Below, piece after piece: positions 34,304-45,900 of a stretch of DNA of 64,000 bases. Position 1 is the first letter of the stretch. Each line of letters begins with the position of its first letter. A program made the position numbers and the translations under genes. The DNA comes from Zerene cesonia (lineage: Eukaryota > Arthropoda > Insecta > Lepidoptera > Pieridae): NCBI RefSeq assembly GCF_012273895.1, contig NC_052123.1, positions 2,914,001 through 2,978,000 on the forward strand. The letters run 5' to 3'. Under the pieces are notes generated by a model. It was not told the origin of the DNA and ran no database searches. It saw nothing but the letters and a program-made list of their open reading frames with translations.

Positions 34304-35283
34304 ATGGATAACCACGTATACTTTGCTGTTCTGCTTCCAGTAAGTACTACGTGAGAGGCGATTTTAGTAAAACTTGCATACTTCTCACCACTGACTGTTT
34401 TTACGTTTAGCTGCAAATCTGGCGCAGTTTCATACAAACTTCCCACTCCTTTTAGGTACTATATTTTTGCGAATTAAGCGGTTGGCGTGATTCTTTTGTG
34501 TTTGATAGGAAATCCTTCATCTTCATTATCAGATCCATTATGATAGTCACAACTCATCTGATGTATCATTATGATGAAAATCGATTCAATCCAAACACAA
34601 GGGTATTTCGGTTCCATCATCAAATCGACTATAACCTTCATTAAAATTGTGATGCTTTAAAATGGCTTAAAAAAAAGAACGCAATGGTTGCCCCTTCATG
34701 TTTCTAAAGTAACCCTCAGTTGCTCTAGGATACTATCAGCATCCTAGTTTTCTTATTATTACACCCTTGGATTACCCCCTTTCTCCCGTTGCAGACGTTA
34801 TCAGCAGCATTGACAATACCTGAAAATTTTAACTATCCATACTTGCTGGTAGTACCAAAAATTAATGAAGATACATCTCAAGTAACACCACCAAAATATC
34901 TCCAATATAATGATGATATACCGATCCTAAGGAGTAATCCTAAGTCTATCAAGGCACAAACACCTCACCCAAATATACTGCATACAAACAGAATGATAGA
35001 AATTATGAATTTCATGAAAGACCACGTGCAATCAACGTGTTTTCTATACGAGGAAATGAAACGGATATCAAGCACACATCTCATCAAAGATGAATTGAGA
35101 GAAATGGTGTCGTATCTCGAAAGACCCAATAATAGCCAGCTTAAAAAGAAAGTTCTAGATTTTTACAACAACCAAAGGCTCTCGCTGAAGAGTGGTATAA
35201 CAAAGGATCCTTGGAGATTCAAGAAGAATGATCTAGTTATAAATTATTTGAAAGATCCGTTCAATTATGGCGTGTTGACATAA
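34304..35283 (+). CDS. Small secreted protein, unknown function
   Basis: Not recognised. Two phase-0 exons, 34304-34339 and 34795-35283 (stop TAA), give 174 residues. The N-terminus MDNHVYFAVLLPTLSAALTIPEN reads as a signal peptide split by the intron. The mature part is basic-to-neutral with few cysteines (one visible in STCFLYEEMK) and mixed helical sequence (MIEIMNFMKDHV, IKDELREMVSYLER). No catalytic or binding motif is seen. Donor GTAAGT and acceptor GTTGCAG are strong. The gene ends 237 bp from the end of another secreted-protein gene on the other strand. The two proteins show no obvious similarity to each other, but share a signal peptide cut by a phase-0 intron. Confidence 0.75.
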
Positions 35284-35326
35284 CAATCACGTGTAATATG
35301 TAGACAGATAAAAGTGTAAACGATGT

Positions 35327-35332
35327 AATAAA
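35327..35332 (+). terminator. Polyadenylation signal of the 34.3 kb secreted protein gene
   Basis: AATAAA lies 43 nt after the stop codon, inside the narrow gap between two convergent genes. Confidence 0.5.
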
Positions 35333-35520
35333 TATGAAATAATGTTTGTTACAATATTTTCGTCTTTATAAAACAATTCATAAATATGAGATTAATGTGT
35401 ATCCGCTTTATGACTAACGTTTTAGCCGTTAGTTCGTTTAGAAATATTTAATTTCCTTAATAATTATGGCAAAGCTTTCAAGGTTGTAAAGAAATAGTTG
35501 CTCTTTAAATAAAACTTAAC

Positions 35521-38500
35521 TTATTCTGAATCGTCGTTTATTACATACAGAAGTCTAGGTGAGATTTTCTTTAGTTCTGATACTAGTTCGTACAAATTGG
35601 AGCCTGGCATGAATTCCAAATTTAGCAAATCCTGTAAAAGAAAATTATTAATCGACTTGTGTAAGAAGGGGGTTGTTCTCCAGTAAATAGAGAGTCTACT
35701 ATTTGACTGTAACCTAGATTACAAATGAATTTTACTTGAGAGGTAACTCATATTAATGTACTCTTCCATTGATTGTTTTATGAAAAAGGGTGCTGTTGAA
35801 ATATGTTTCTATTTTTTTTTTTATTTAGGCATCTCTTTCATGAATTTCTTTATAGTATTCGTATGATAAAGATATAGTTTTTTTGATTGTTTCGTCAGGT
35901 TCTCTTGTTTTTAGCTTAGTGTACATTCTCTTCGTCTCGATCGCAATATTTTTTGTAAAGTCAAGTCGAAGAAATTTAGAGTCATTCGGCTTAAAACTTT
36001 TAATTTTTTAATATGAGAGAAATATTTTGTATCTACTTACAACTTTAGGCGTTTCCTTGGTTCTTAAAACAATACTAGGATCTACCTCCTCTGTTACCAC
36101 ATCATTCCAATAGTCCTAGAAAATTTAATCATCGATACAATATTTGGCAAAGTAAATAAATATTAAAAAATACGAAAGTATTCATAGGTATTATAGCATT
36201 TTTTTTATAAATATGGGGAATAATATTTGTAGCATTATTGTATATAGAAAGAGAAAGGTGTTGTGGATGACTGTTTTTTATACAGTAGAGGTTATTTCTA
36301 TTAATAACTAGCTTTCCGCGGGGAAGGTAGACCCGGGGCTTTTCTAGCATACTCCCGTTCCCGTGGGATTTCCGGGATGAAAACTATCACGTGTCCGTGT
36401 CCTGGTTCTAAGCTGCCTCTGCACAAATTTTCAGCTAAATCGGTTTATGCGTTCTTGAGTTATAAATAGTATAACTAACACCACTTTCTTTTATATCTAA
36501 TATATAAAATTCTCGTGTCACAGTTTTCGTTGCCAAACTCCTCCGAAACGGCTGGACCGATTCTTATGAAATTTTGTGTGCATATTGGGTAGGTCTGAGA
36601 ATCGGCCAACATCTATTTTTAACACGCTTTTATTATTAACACGCTTTTATTAGCTTCACTTGTATGTTTGTATGTATGTAACTCACACCCGTTTTTCTCC
36701 CACTTNNNNNNNNNNNNNNNNNNNNNNNNNNNNNNNNNNNNNNNNNNNNNNNNNNNNNNNNNNNNNNNNNNNNNNNNNNNNNNNNNNNNNNNNNNNNNNN
36801 NNNNNNNNNNNNNNNNNNNNNNNNNNNNNNNNNNNNNNNNNNNNNNNNNNNNNNNNNNNNNNNNNNNNNNNNNNNNNNNNNNNNNNNNNNNNNNNNNNNN
36901 NNNNNNNNNNNNNNNNNNNNNNNNNNNNNNNNNNNNNNNNNNNNNNNNNNNNNNNNNNNNNNNNNNNNNNNNNNNNNNNNNNNNNNNNNNNNNNNNNNNN
37001 NNNNNNNNNNNNNNNNNNNNNNNNNNNNNNNNNNNNNNNNNNNNNNNNNNNNNNNNNNNNNNNNNNNNNNNNNNNNNNNNNNNNNNNNNNNNNNNNNNNN
37101 NNNNNNNNNNNNNNNNNNNNNNNNNNNNNNNNNNNNNNNNNNNNNNNNNNNNNNNNNNNNNNNNNNNNNNNNNNNNNNNNNNNNNNNNNNNNNNNNNNNN
37201 NNNNNNNNNNNNNNNNNNNNNNNNNNNNNNNNNNNNNNNNNNNNNNNNNNNNNNNNNNNNNNNNNNNNNNNNNNNNNNNNNNNNNNNNNNNNNNNNNNNN
37301 NNNNNNNNNNNNNNNNNNNNNNNNNNNNNNNNNNNNNNNNNNNNNNNNNNNNNNNNNNNNNNNNNNNNNNNNNNNNNNNNNNNNNNNNNNNNNNNNNNNN
37401 NNNNNNNNNNNNNNNNNNNNNNNNNNNNNNNNNNNNNNNNNNNNNNNNNNNNNNNNNNNNNNNNNNNNNNNNNNNNNNNNNNNNNNNNNNNNNNNNNNNN
37501 NNNNNNNNNNNNNNNNNNNNNNNNNNNNNNNNNNNNNNNNNNNNNNNNNNNNNNNNNNNNNNNNNNNNNNNNNNNNNNNNNNNNNNNNNNNNNNNNNNNN
37601 NNNNNNNNNNNNNNNNNNNNNNNNNNNNNNNNNNNNNNNNNNNNNNNNNNNNNNNNNNNNNNNNNNNNNNNNNNNNNNNNNNNNNNNNNNNNNNNNNNNN
37701 NNNNNGGAAGTGGGAGAAAAACGGGTGTGAGTTACATACATACAAACATACAAGTGAAGCTAATAAAAGCGTGTTAAAAAAGGCCTGTGTCGCGGAAAGG
37801 ATGATGACATTTTAAAAACGTGGGAACGAGGGCTGATTTTTTTTTTATACTCAAACCCTGATAATATCGCTATTTAATGAGGATAAAAAAAAAAACAAAT
37901 TACCTTTACTACTCTATCCAAACTTGATTCATCGGTGATATTACGAGGAAGTTCTTTCTGGTGATTCAAACAATAGATATTTAATACATCTATACATATA
38001 ATATATTAAATATTGTTTGAACTATGAATATTACATTAATAAAACTGTTTCTTTATTTTTTACTTTTATTTTTTTTTATGGTGAAAAATGAAATTATACA
38101 ATTTGTTGTGGGTCACATTTTTTTATTAAAACATAGCCTGGTATGTAATGCCAATGAGGCATCATTATAGTTGGTTCTTATTATGATCATCATACATTGA
38201 AATAAACTTGGTTAAGTAATTTAATAAATCCTGGAAATCAAGCAATAGAAACAAGGAAATACATCTAAATTACCTAATCGATTTTATTGAAATTTTTATT
38301 AGAACAGGTCCGTGTCCCTGCAGTGGGATCATGTGCTTACTAATAAACAACTGAACTGACCTCATAGTATGGATACTGCAGCACAAAACGTCTCCCAAAA
38401 TCTTTAAAATTTGATGGTATTTTATAATGTTGGTTTGGTCCTATTGAGCCTATGATACCTCTTAGCTTCTGTTCGGCTTCAATTTGTTTTATCTATCAAA

Positions 38501-39126
38501 AACGAAAAATTTAAATGAAGGTGACTCTAACCCGGTATATAGGTATATATAGTAGTTAAATTTTCCACAAACAAGGTATTGTATTGAAAAACAAAATAGC
38601 TAGTACTTAGGTAGCTATCTAATGAAAATGTTCAATAACTTTTGAATTATTGTTATTTTTACTTATCCTTCTACCAAAAAGTCTACTGACTTGACTATTA
38701 CAAATCAGGGTTAATGTAAACACGATTTTAAAAGCGCAGCTATACAGTTTTCTGCCGGTTCTTTTCTATTTAAATTTTCCGAACTGGTGGTTAGTGGTTT
38801 GATCCATCCATTAATCCATAATAAGATTAATAAATTCGATTCGATCGATTCAATAGTGATTCTAGTCGATAATTGAATAAATAAATGTTTGAATTTGAGT
38901 CAATCGAACTATAAATATGCACCTACCTCCCTTTTTTCAAGTGGTGTAAGTTCTTTTTGTTCACCCTGTGTATCATCGTCTTGCCCTAACTGCGAAATAT
39001 AAATAGGCATGAAATCGATTATGATGTTTTTAATTTTTAAAAGCATACTGTTATGATTATATTTTCTAAGCTTACAGTTACACAAAACCAAAAGCCTGTG
39101 ATTGTAAACATAGCAAGCACTCTCAT
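35521..39126 (-). CDS. Secreted acidic protein, unknown function (spans assembly gap)
   Basis: Not recognised. Minus-strand exons 39126-39076, 38989-38927, 38492-38361, 37957-37904, 36115-36041 and 35631-35521 (stop 35523-35521) are all phase 0 with good splice sites. They give at least 161 residues. Residues 1-17 (MRVLAMFTITGFWFCVT) form a signal peptide ending at the first intron. The mature protein starts LGQDDDTQGEQKE and includes EAEQKLRGIIGSIGPN, FGRRFVLQYPYYE, an N-glycosylation sequon (RNIT) and the C-terminus YVINDDSE. The 1000-N gap lies between the fourth and fifth exons listed. Their phases fit directly, so nothing need be missing, but an extra phase-0 exon could be hidden there. 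The many small phase-0 exons are typical of insect secreted proteins built by exon insertion. It is convergent with the gene ending at 35283. Confidence 0.7.
36305..36470 (-). mobile_element. CTAGT-type element
   Basis: taactagctttccgcgggg ... tgggatttccgggatgaaaa ... ttatgcgttcttgagttata. In an intron of the minus-strand secreted-protein gene. Confidence 0.5.
36489..36620 (+). mobile_element. CTAGT-ending element, type D, truncated
   Basis: aaattctcgtgtcacagttt ... gagaatcggccaacatctat, ending where the gap-flanking repeat begins. Confidence 0.55.
36636..36705. repeat. Left arm of 70-bp inverted repeat at gap
   Basis: The last 70 bases before the gap, starting ttaacacgcttttattagc, are the exact reverse complement of 37708-37777. 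Just before it, aacacgctttt is partly duplicated at 36621. Confidence 0.9.
36706..37705. other. Assembly gap (1000 N) flanked by inverted repeats
   Basis: Exactly 1000 N, probably a placeholder of unknown true size. It falls inside an intron of the secreted-protein gene. Confidence 0.99.
37708..37777. repeat. Right arm of 70-bp inverted repeat at gap
   Basis: Exact reverse complement of 36636-36705. It points to long terminal inverted repeats of a DNA transposon or to a large palindrome that the assembler could not cross. Confidence 0.9.
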
Positions 39127-39950
39127 GGTTTTTAATTGAATTGTACTATTCGATTAAAAATGTAATACCTAAATTCACTTTCAATTATTGATTTTTACGA
39201 ATAAATTCAACAACGTTACGTTTATTGCCAATTATAATTTGTAGACCAAATTTCTTGGGGCCATGCTGCTTTATTGTAATTTATTTTTGTTTTTTCATAG
39301 TCTAAAATATTATTCAGACAAGCCCTTTCGTATAAATATTGTTGATTGAAATTTGAGACCCTTAAATGTCGTAAGATACATGGCTAGATGAAATATGTTT
39401 AAAATTTTATTTTTTATTTCCCCTTTAAAATCCAAAGTTATAATTCCAATTTTTAAGTATCTGTCATTTATCAAATATAACTTTTTCCCTCTCTCTATTA
39501 AACTTTCTATTTAGGATATCACTGATTCCACGCAGTCTTTTAATACATCGTGATTGAAACGATTAAATACATTCTTAAATACGTACAGATATGGTACTTT
39601 TATAATTCTATAGTAACAATGATGTTTTTCTTACAAATATCCTCATTTTATTGTAAACTGTCAAAAAGCTTGGTATGTAGTCGGCATAATAAACTTAAAT
39701 GTCGATTTGACATGACTGTTCTGTGTCAGACTATCAGATGTCCACTAATGAAAGATGAAGTCAGCTGAACAATGATACAATGCATTTTATTTATTTATTG
39801 TGTTAAGAAGTGCATTCTTTTCCAAGTACGAAATTTTAGTTTTCAATTCTGGGTATGAAAAGATAAGATATGTGTTCACTCTGACCGAGTTAGTTTTATC
39901 GAAGATGGAAAAACGTTAGACCCTTTTTGTGTCGCAAAAAAGGCTTAGAA
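39127..39950. other. Divergent intergenic region before UVRAG
   Basis: AT-rich DNA between two genes read in opposite directions. It must hold both promoters. No TATA box or other site stands out and no repeat is recognised. Confidence 0.4.
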
Positions 39951-42900
39951 ATGTTTGGGAGACCAAGGTGCAGGGAATGGACGCCTCTAACGACTCAACA
40001 GCTTCGATTAAGAAGTTTAATTCAGGTAAAAACGACAGAAATTTGCGTGAATCATTTATACTGCTAACCCAATTGAAAATTTACCAACAAACGCCTACAA
40101 TGCTAATGACGTTTAAAACTGCCTCTATCACGGGTCTAAAACGTGAAGAATGCTCTTGAAAAATAAAATGAATATAAGCAAAATGGTTCAATGCTTATAG
40201 TACTTATTTACATGATGCTTTTTTAAACATGTTCTAAGAATCTGCTTTTGATTTCTGAGATGTGAAATAACTAAATGAAGTAAATTATAGTATTTTCTTG
40301 TGTTCGATTTTACGCGAGTATTATAAATTTAGAAATTAAAAACTTTTAAGGAGTGTGGTCACGGGATACTCCCCGTGACCACACTCGCTGTAAAGTGTTC
40401 TAAACGTCGGGTTAATAATATAATGTTTAAATCGCGTTTAAAATCTGTTAAAAAGTTTTTAATTTCTAGAAGTAAATTATGTTGTAACACATGTTGCAGT
40501 AGATTTGTCTGTTTAAAAACATATCTTTGCTAGGTTAGTTAAAAATATGTAATATTTCAAAAAGTTATGTGTGTTTTTCGAAATAAAATATTACAATTAA
40601 TTAAATACAATTATTAAATCGGTTCATATTAATTTTTAGCTTCTATAATCCAAACAACTTGAGTATAATTTTTAGAATTTTTCTTGCTGTTGAGCTGAAC
40701 TCAATTGAACCAGGAAACCTAGGAGTACAACTATCGCGAACTTAAACCAGTAGGCCTAAAAAGGTCACATTTGACATTCCATGATAGTGTACGGCCTTAG
40801 CCATTCCTCTTTTTTTAGTAATATGCCAATTCTCCTTGTGAATCCTCTACAAATCAATTCAAATATAAGTCCATAATGTAATCACATGCCAATGATATAT
40901 GAATGATTGAATGAAATTAAAACAGTTGTGATGAAAAATGATTTATTACAATACCTCAGTTATTGAATGGGACAATTTTGGATCAATTAATAATTGCATC
41001 CTTACTAAAAATAAGCTTGTTTATCTATGCTCCAACCTTTCAACCAACTCCAAAAAAAAAGGAGGAGGTTCGCAATTCTACTCTTATTTACAACACTGGG
41101 TGAAACAATTTTTATGATTCATATTTTGTTTGCAAAACTAGTGTCTTCCATGTAGCCCCATGAAATTTTGATTTAATTCTAACATTCTAAGTTTAGTTTC
41201 TTTATATTATGTATGTTATATTAAACTTTATATGCAACAATTACAGATCGTTGGCTACAATATACGGCCGCCAGAATGGTGCACACATCAATGTAGTTAT
41301 TATTTGACTTTACACCACACGACAATGTCAGCTCCGTTCTACACGAGTGAACGGATTTCCTCCCCACACCCCAAGTGGAAGGAGATTGACTCAGGTATTA
41401 ATTGTTTTGACTAGCATTCACAAAATTGTTTAGTACTAGCGGTTCGCCCGTGGTACATATATAATTAATCTATGTCACTCAGGGACGTTGCAGCTAAGTT
41501 CTAATGGTGAAAGAATTTTTTGCAATCGGTCCAGTGCTTTTTGTGTGAAAAACATAAAAGTTTATCTGTAATATTAGTGTAGACTGCCTTTCCGCCCGAA
41601 AAATTGAGAGTCCAAGGATCCCCCCTACATTCTGTAGTTCCTGTTCTCATGGGATAATCGGGATAAAAACTATACAATTTCCTTACTCGATTCTCAAACT
41701 GTCTGCATAGCAATATCATTCAAATCAGTTCAGTGGTGTAGACATGAATATGTTACAGAGTTACTTTCACATTTAATTAATAGTAATATGAGTCGGGATC
41801 CGTCATTTACCACAACAAACGTTAACTCATTATTGATATGTTACGGTCAAAGAACGAAAAAGTCATTATGTAAAAAAATAAACTATACATATAGGTAACT
41901 TATATTTAATTAATCCATAGTTTGTTATAATTCTGTTCAAGAATATATAAGTTTGTGTTATAATGTGACTCATTTATTGATAATATGTTAGAATGTAGGC
42001 CAAATGTTAATTGCATAAAAGGATTGATGGACCATTACAGGAAATACAAGCTGCAATATTTGCGTTTATTTATTAAAAAATTATGCATGTTTTTGTCTTT
42101 GTAATCAATTTAAAAATAACCATTTTCCAATGTGTCATTGAGTAAGAATAAGTAATTAAAGTTCATAATTACAATATAAACAAACATACTATCCAGTATA
42201 TTACGATAAATTCTCCCTATTTATATTATATCAGTTTATTAGCTCATAATTTATAGAACACAATATATGTATTGGTAGTTCACAAAATAAGTTGACAGTG
42301 TCTTTTGAGTCTGGCAGCTTGTAGTAACTGATATACGAAATTTCTATGTTGATTTTAATAAAACTATAGTTTAATGTCAAATATATTATCGTCTTATTAT
42401 TTAACATTTAAGCGGTATAGTTTTTTGTTTAAAATCATAGTTGTATTGCAATTTGCATCGAAAAAACTAATATGACAGTTTTTATTTTTATGATATTCTT
42501 TGTATGTCTAATATCTGTCTTACTATCAAGAAATATATAGATCACGTTATCGCCTTTCGTAATATTCATTGCAAATAACGACTTGTATCGTAATATTTTG
42601 ATAAGAGAATTGCATGACATCCTCACAATATTATTTAATCTCGTGAGAATCTCAACACAAACAAACAATACATGTTTTATGATGATCTATTTGTTTTGAG
42701 TTAAACTTAATTTATTTATGAAATGCATATGTGTGTGTTGAAAACAGTGTAATGCACGTTTACTTCAATATTATTGTTATTTGATCACAACTCCTCCATT
42801 CAAATCCAAGCAAGTTATTATTTCAATGTTCAAGCTTAAAATTGTATCTACTCCATTTTAAAATAAAGTATATCGTAAAATTTAAAATATTCTCTCATAA

Positions 42901-45900
42901 TATATATACGTACAATTTAGATATTAATAATACAAATTGTTTTATTCCTTCCTCGTTTATTTTCAGAAATAACGCAACGAATGTCCTCAACTAATGTTGT
43001 GATTAGAATTTGGTGTCATATAATACCTCAATCATCTAAAGAAGACGAAGAAAAATGCGAACAAATACAAGATACAGTTATCCAAACGTGGGGGGTTTAT
43101 TTCAGTGGTCTTAGATATATTGGGGCCAATTTAGCTTTAAATTTCAACTCTGACTGCTTTAAAAGCAACACGCTCGTATTCCAAATGCATGGGGGGTATT
43201 TTTGTTCCTACAAAAGTCTCAAATTAGATATAATACCTCCGGAAAATGAGATTGAGCACGGATCTCTCTCGTCCGATTCATCCGGTCATACTAACGTATC
43301 TAGAATTTTCGACAAGAAACTCGTACAGAGTCATAAGTTAATAAAAGATTCGCGGTCATTATCACCCGGGAAATATTCTAAGAAAATAGATAAGGAATAC
43401 TCTAAAAGTCATAGTCCAATAGATAAAGGCTTCAAACAGAATTTTCCGACATTGCGAACGTCTTCCAGTCTGAACATTGCAGCCACTGAACGAAGAAGAG
43501 ATGAGAGTAATGAACGGAAAAAACCAGAGACCAATCATATATATGAGCATTCACCGGATAATTTAGATGTTAAAGAATTTAGGACCAGTGAACATAACTG
43601 TGATATAAATGCATCTCAAGAGGATTTATCTAGTAAGATAGATTTGAGCGAAACAGCCGAAAGTTATGATTTAAGAAACGAGACGGATGGCGTTCCTAAG
43701 TATCGATATCTCGCCTTGAATTTCCTCAAATCGGAAATAAGGCCGAGCTACACGGCGACGAAACTGCAAAACCTACATTTGTTGCAGTACGCTATAAAGA
43801 AACGCCAGGAGGCTGTGCAGGAGATAAAAGAAAGGATATACCAGAAGTCTGCGCTTTCTGACACAATTACGCAACCGGAGTTCGAAGAAAAACTAAAATC
43901 TAGGAGTAGATCTCAAAGAAATCTCTTCTCTTGTCTTGATGAAGAAGCACTGCAGAAGTCTTCGTCACAGACTGACTTAAGTGTCAAAAATGGAAGGGTA
44001 AAGGAAGGAAGGTCGCCCGTTTCAAATGGGCCGCGGTTGACTTTGAAATTAAACGATTTGCTTTCGTATAAGGTGAGACTTTTCCTTATATCCTGCCCAA
44101 CATTATGAGTAAATTAATTATTTTTTCTCACCTGGGTATCAAACGGCGTTCATTAATTTCATTATTTGTTAAAATATGACGTGATATTTTTAAGATTCAC
44201 AAATTAAAAAGTGACTAATTGTTGGATCAAGGTATATCTAAAACTGTTATGTGAATAATTATAACCTTTATGACCTTTTTTAAATTAATTTAAATTAAAG
44301 TTTTAATTAAATAAACAATAATTATGACCTTTTTTAAATTCTATGTTTAAGAAAATAAGATAAAAAATTTAATGTTTTTTTTTTTGGAATTTCAGTCAAA
44401 GCCTTCTCCATATCAAAGATCAGAACATGTAAGGTTAACAAAGCAGTTGGAAATACTACATTTCAAGCGACTGATACTATCAGATGAGAGAGATAGCAAA
44501 TTGGCCAATATAAGAAGACTGAAAGAGATACACGCTAAGTTGTTTGAAGAGAATCAAGACGTAGGTGAGTGGGCCAATGGTAAATGCAAAAATATTGCTA
44601 GTGGTTTTTATGTTAATTTTTTCGCTAATCACGCAAAACTTACTTACATACCTCCATTGCGTTGTGTTTGTTTGTCATTGTTTCACGTCGCAACGCCGAA
44701 GCAATTTTTAGGTATGACTACTGCCTACAGGCAGTTTGGTGTCTATAGAGTTATATAGGCTACTTTTCAAGGCATCAACATGCCCTTCCCATGGGAAGAT
44801 TATTTCACATTTGAATCACTCCGAAATTTGTAAATTAAATTATATTAAATGTTAAATAAACATTCTTTCTTTTTTCTTTTTAAATTCCGATAGATGGCGC
44901 TGTATTAAAACTGCTCTAACCACGTCCAATTGTGTGCAATATATCAGCATTTTCTTAGGTATTTTCTATATTCCCAGGCTCAGAACTAATGACGAACTAC
45001 CACACACTGTCGCGCAGAACGGAAGCGCTGAAGGAAAAGCGAGACTCGTGCGCCGCGCTGCGCGAGCTGGCGGCGCGGTCGCACGCGACGCTGTGCAACT
45101 GTCGCAGCGACTTGTTGCTCCACTTGCAGAAGATATTTTATATCCAGCAGGTTGGATTTTATTTGTAGTTATGTAGCATTGAATTCAGATATAAATGAGA
45201 TTTTTTTTTCAGAGTTATAGTATACTAGCTTCGCTCTGCGGTTTCACCCGCGTAAGTCCGTATCCCGTAGAAATATCGGGATCAAAAGTTGCCTATATGT
45301 TATTCCAGTTGTCCAGCTGTCTACGTACCAAATGTCATTGCAATCGGTTCAGTAGTTTTTGCATGAAAGAGCAACAAACGCACACACATCCTTACAAACT
45401 TTCGCAATTATAATATTAGTAGGAAGTAGGATATGAGTAGGATTAGTAGGATTCGTGGCTCCACATTATTAACGGCCTACGTTCGAGTGAAACTATTCAA
45501 TAACTCGTCAGTTTTTTGCCTGAAGGTTTTGAAACAGCAAGAAATATACCGTTTTTTCAACCACCTTAAAAAATGGAGGAGGTTCTTAATTCGACTGATT
45601 TTTATGTTTGTTGAATGAATGAATGAATGAATAAAAATTTATTGTACACACCAATAGGAAATATATCAAAAGTACAGACTAAAAATACAAGTTGCACACT
45701 AGGCGACCTTATGGCTACAGAGCCATCACTTCCAGGCTCTCACCAAAACTACGAAATAATACATAGAAAGCGTATAGGTAGGTGGTGTATACTATAGATA
45801 TATGTTTAATTAATATAGATAAGTATATAGCATAGCAAATACATAGATGTAATTGTGACGTATGTATAATCTGTATTTGTTAACTTTGCATAGAGGGTAC

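Noticed and set aside
36636..37777. Long open frames across the first N gap
   Set aside because: They consist almost entirely of unknown residues.
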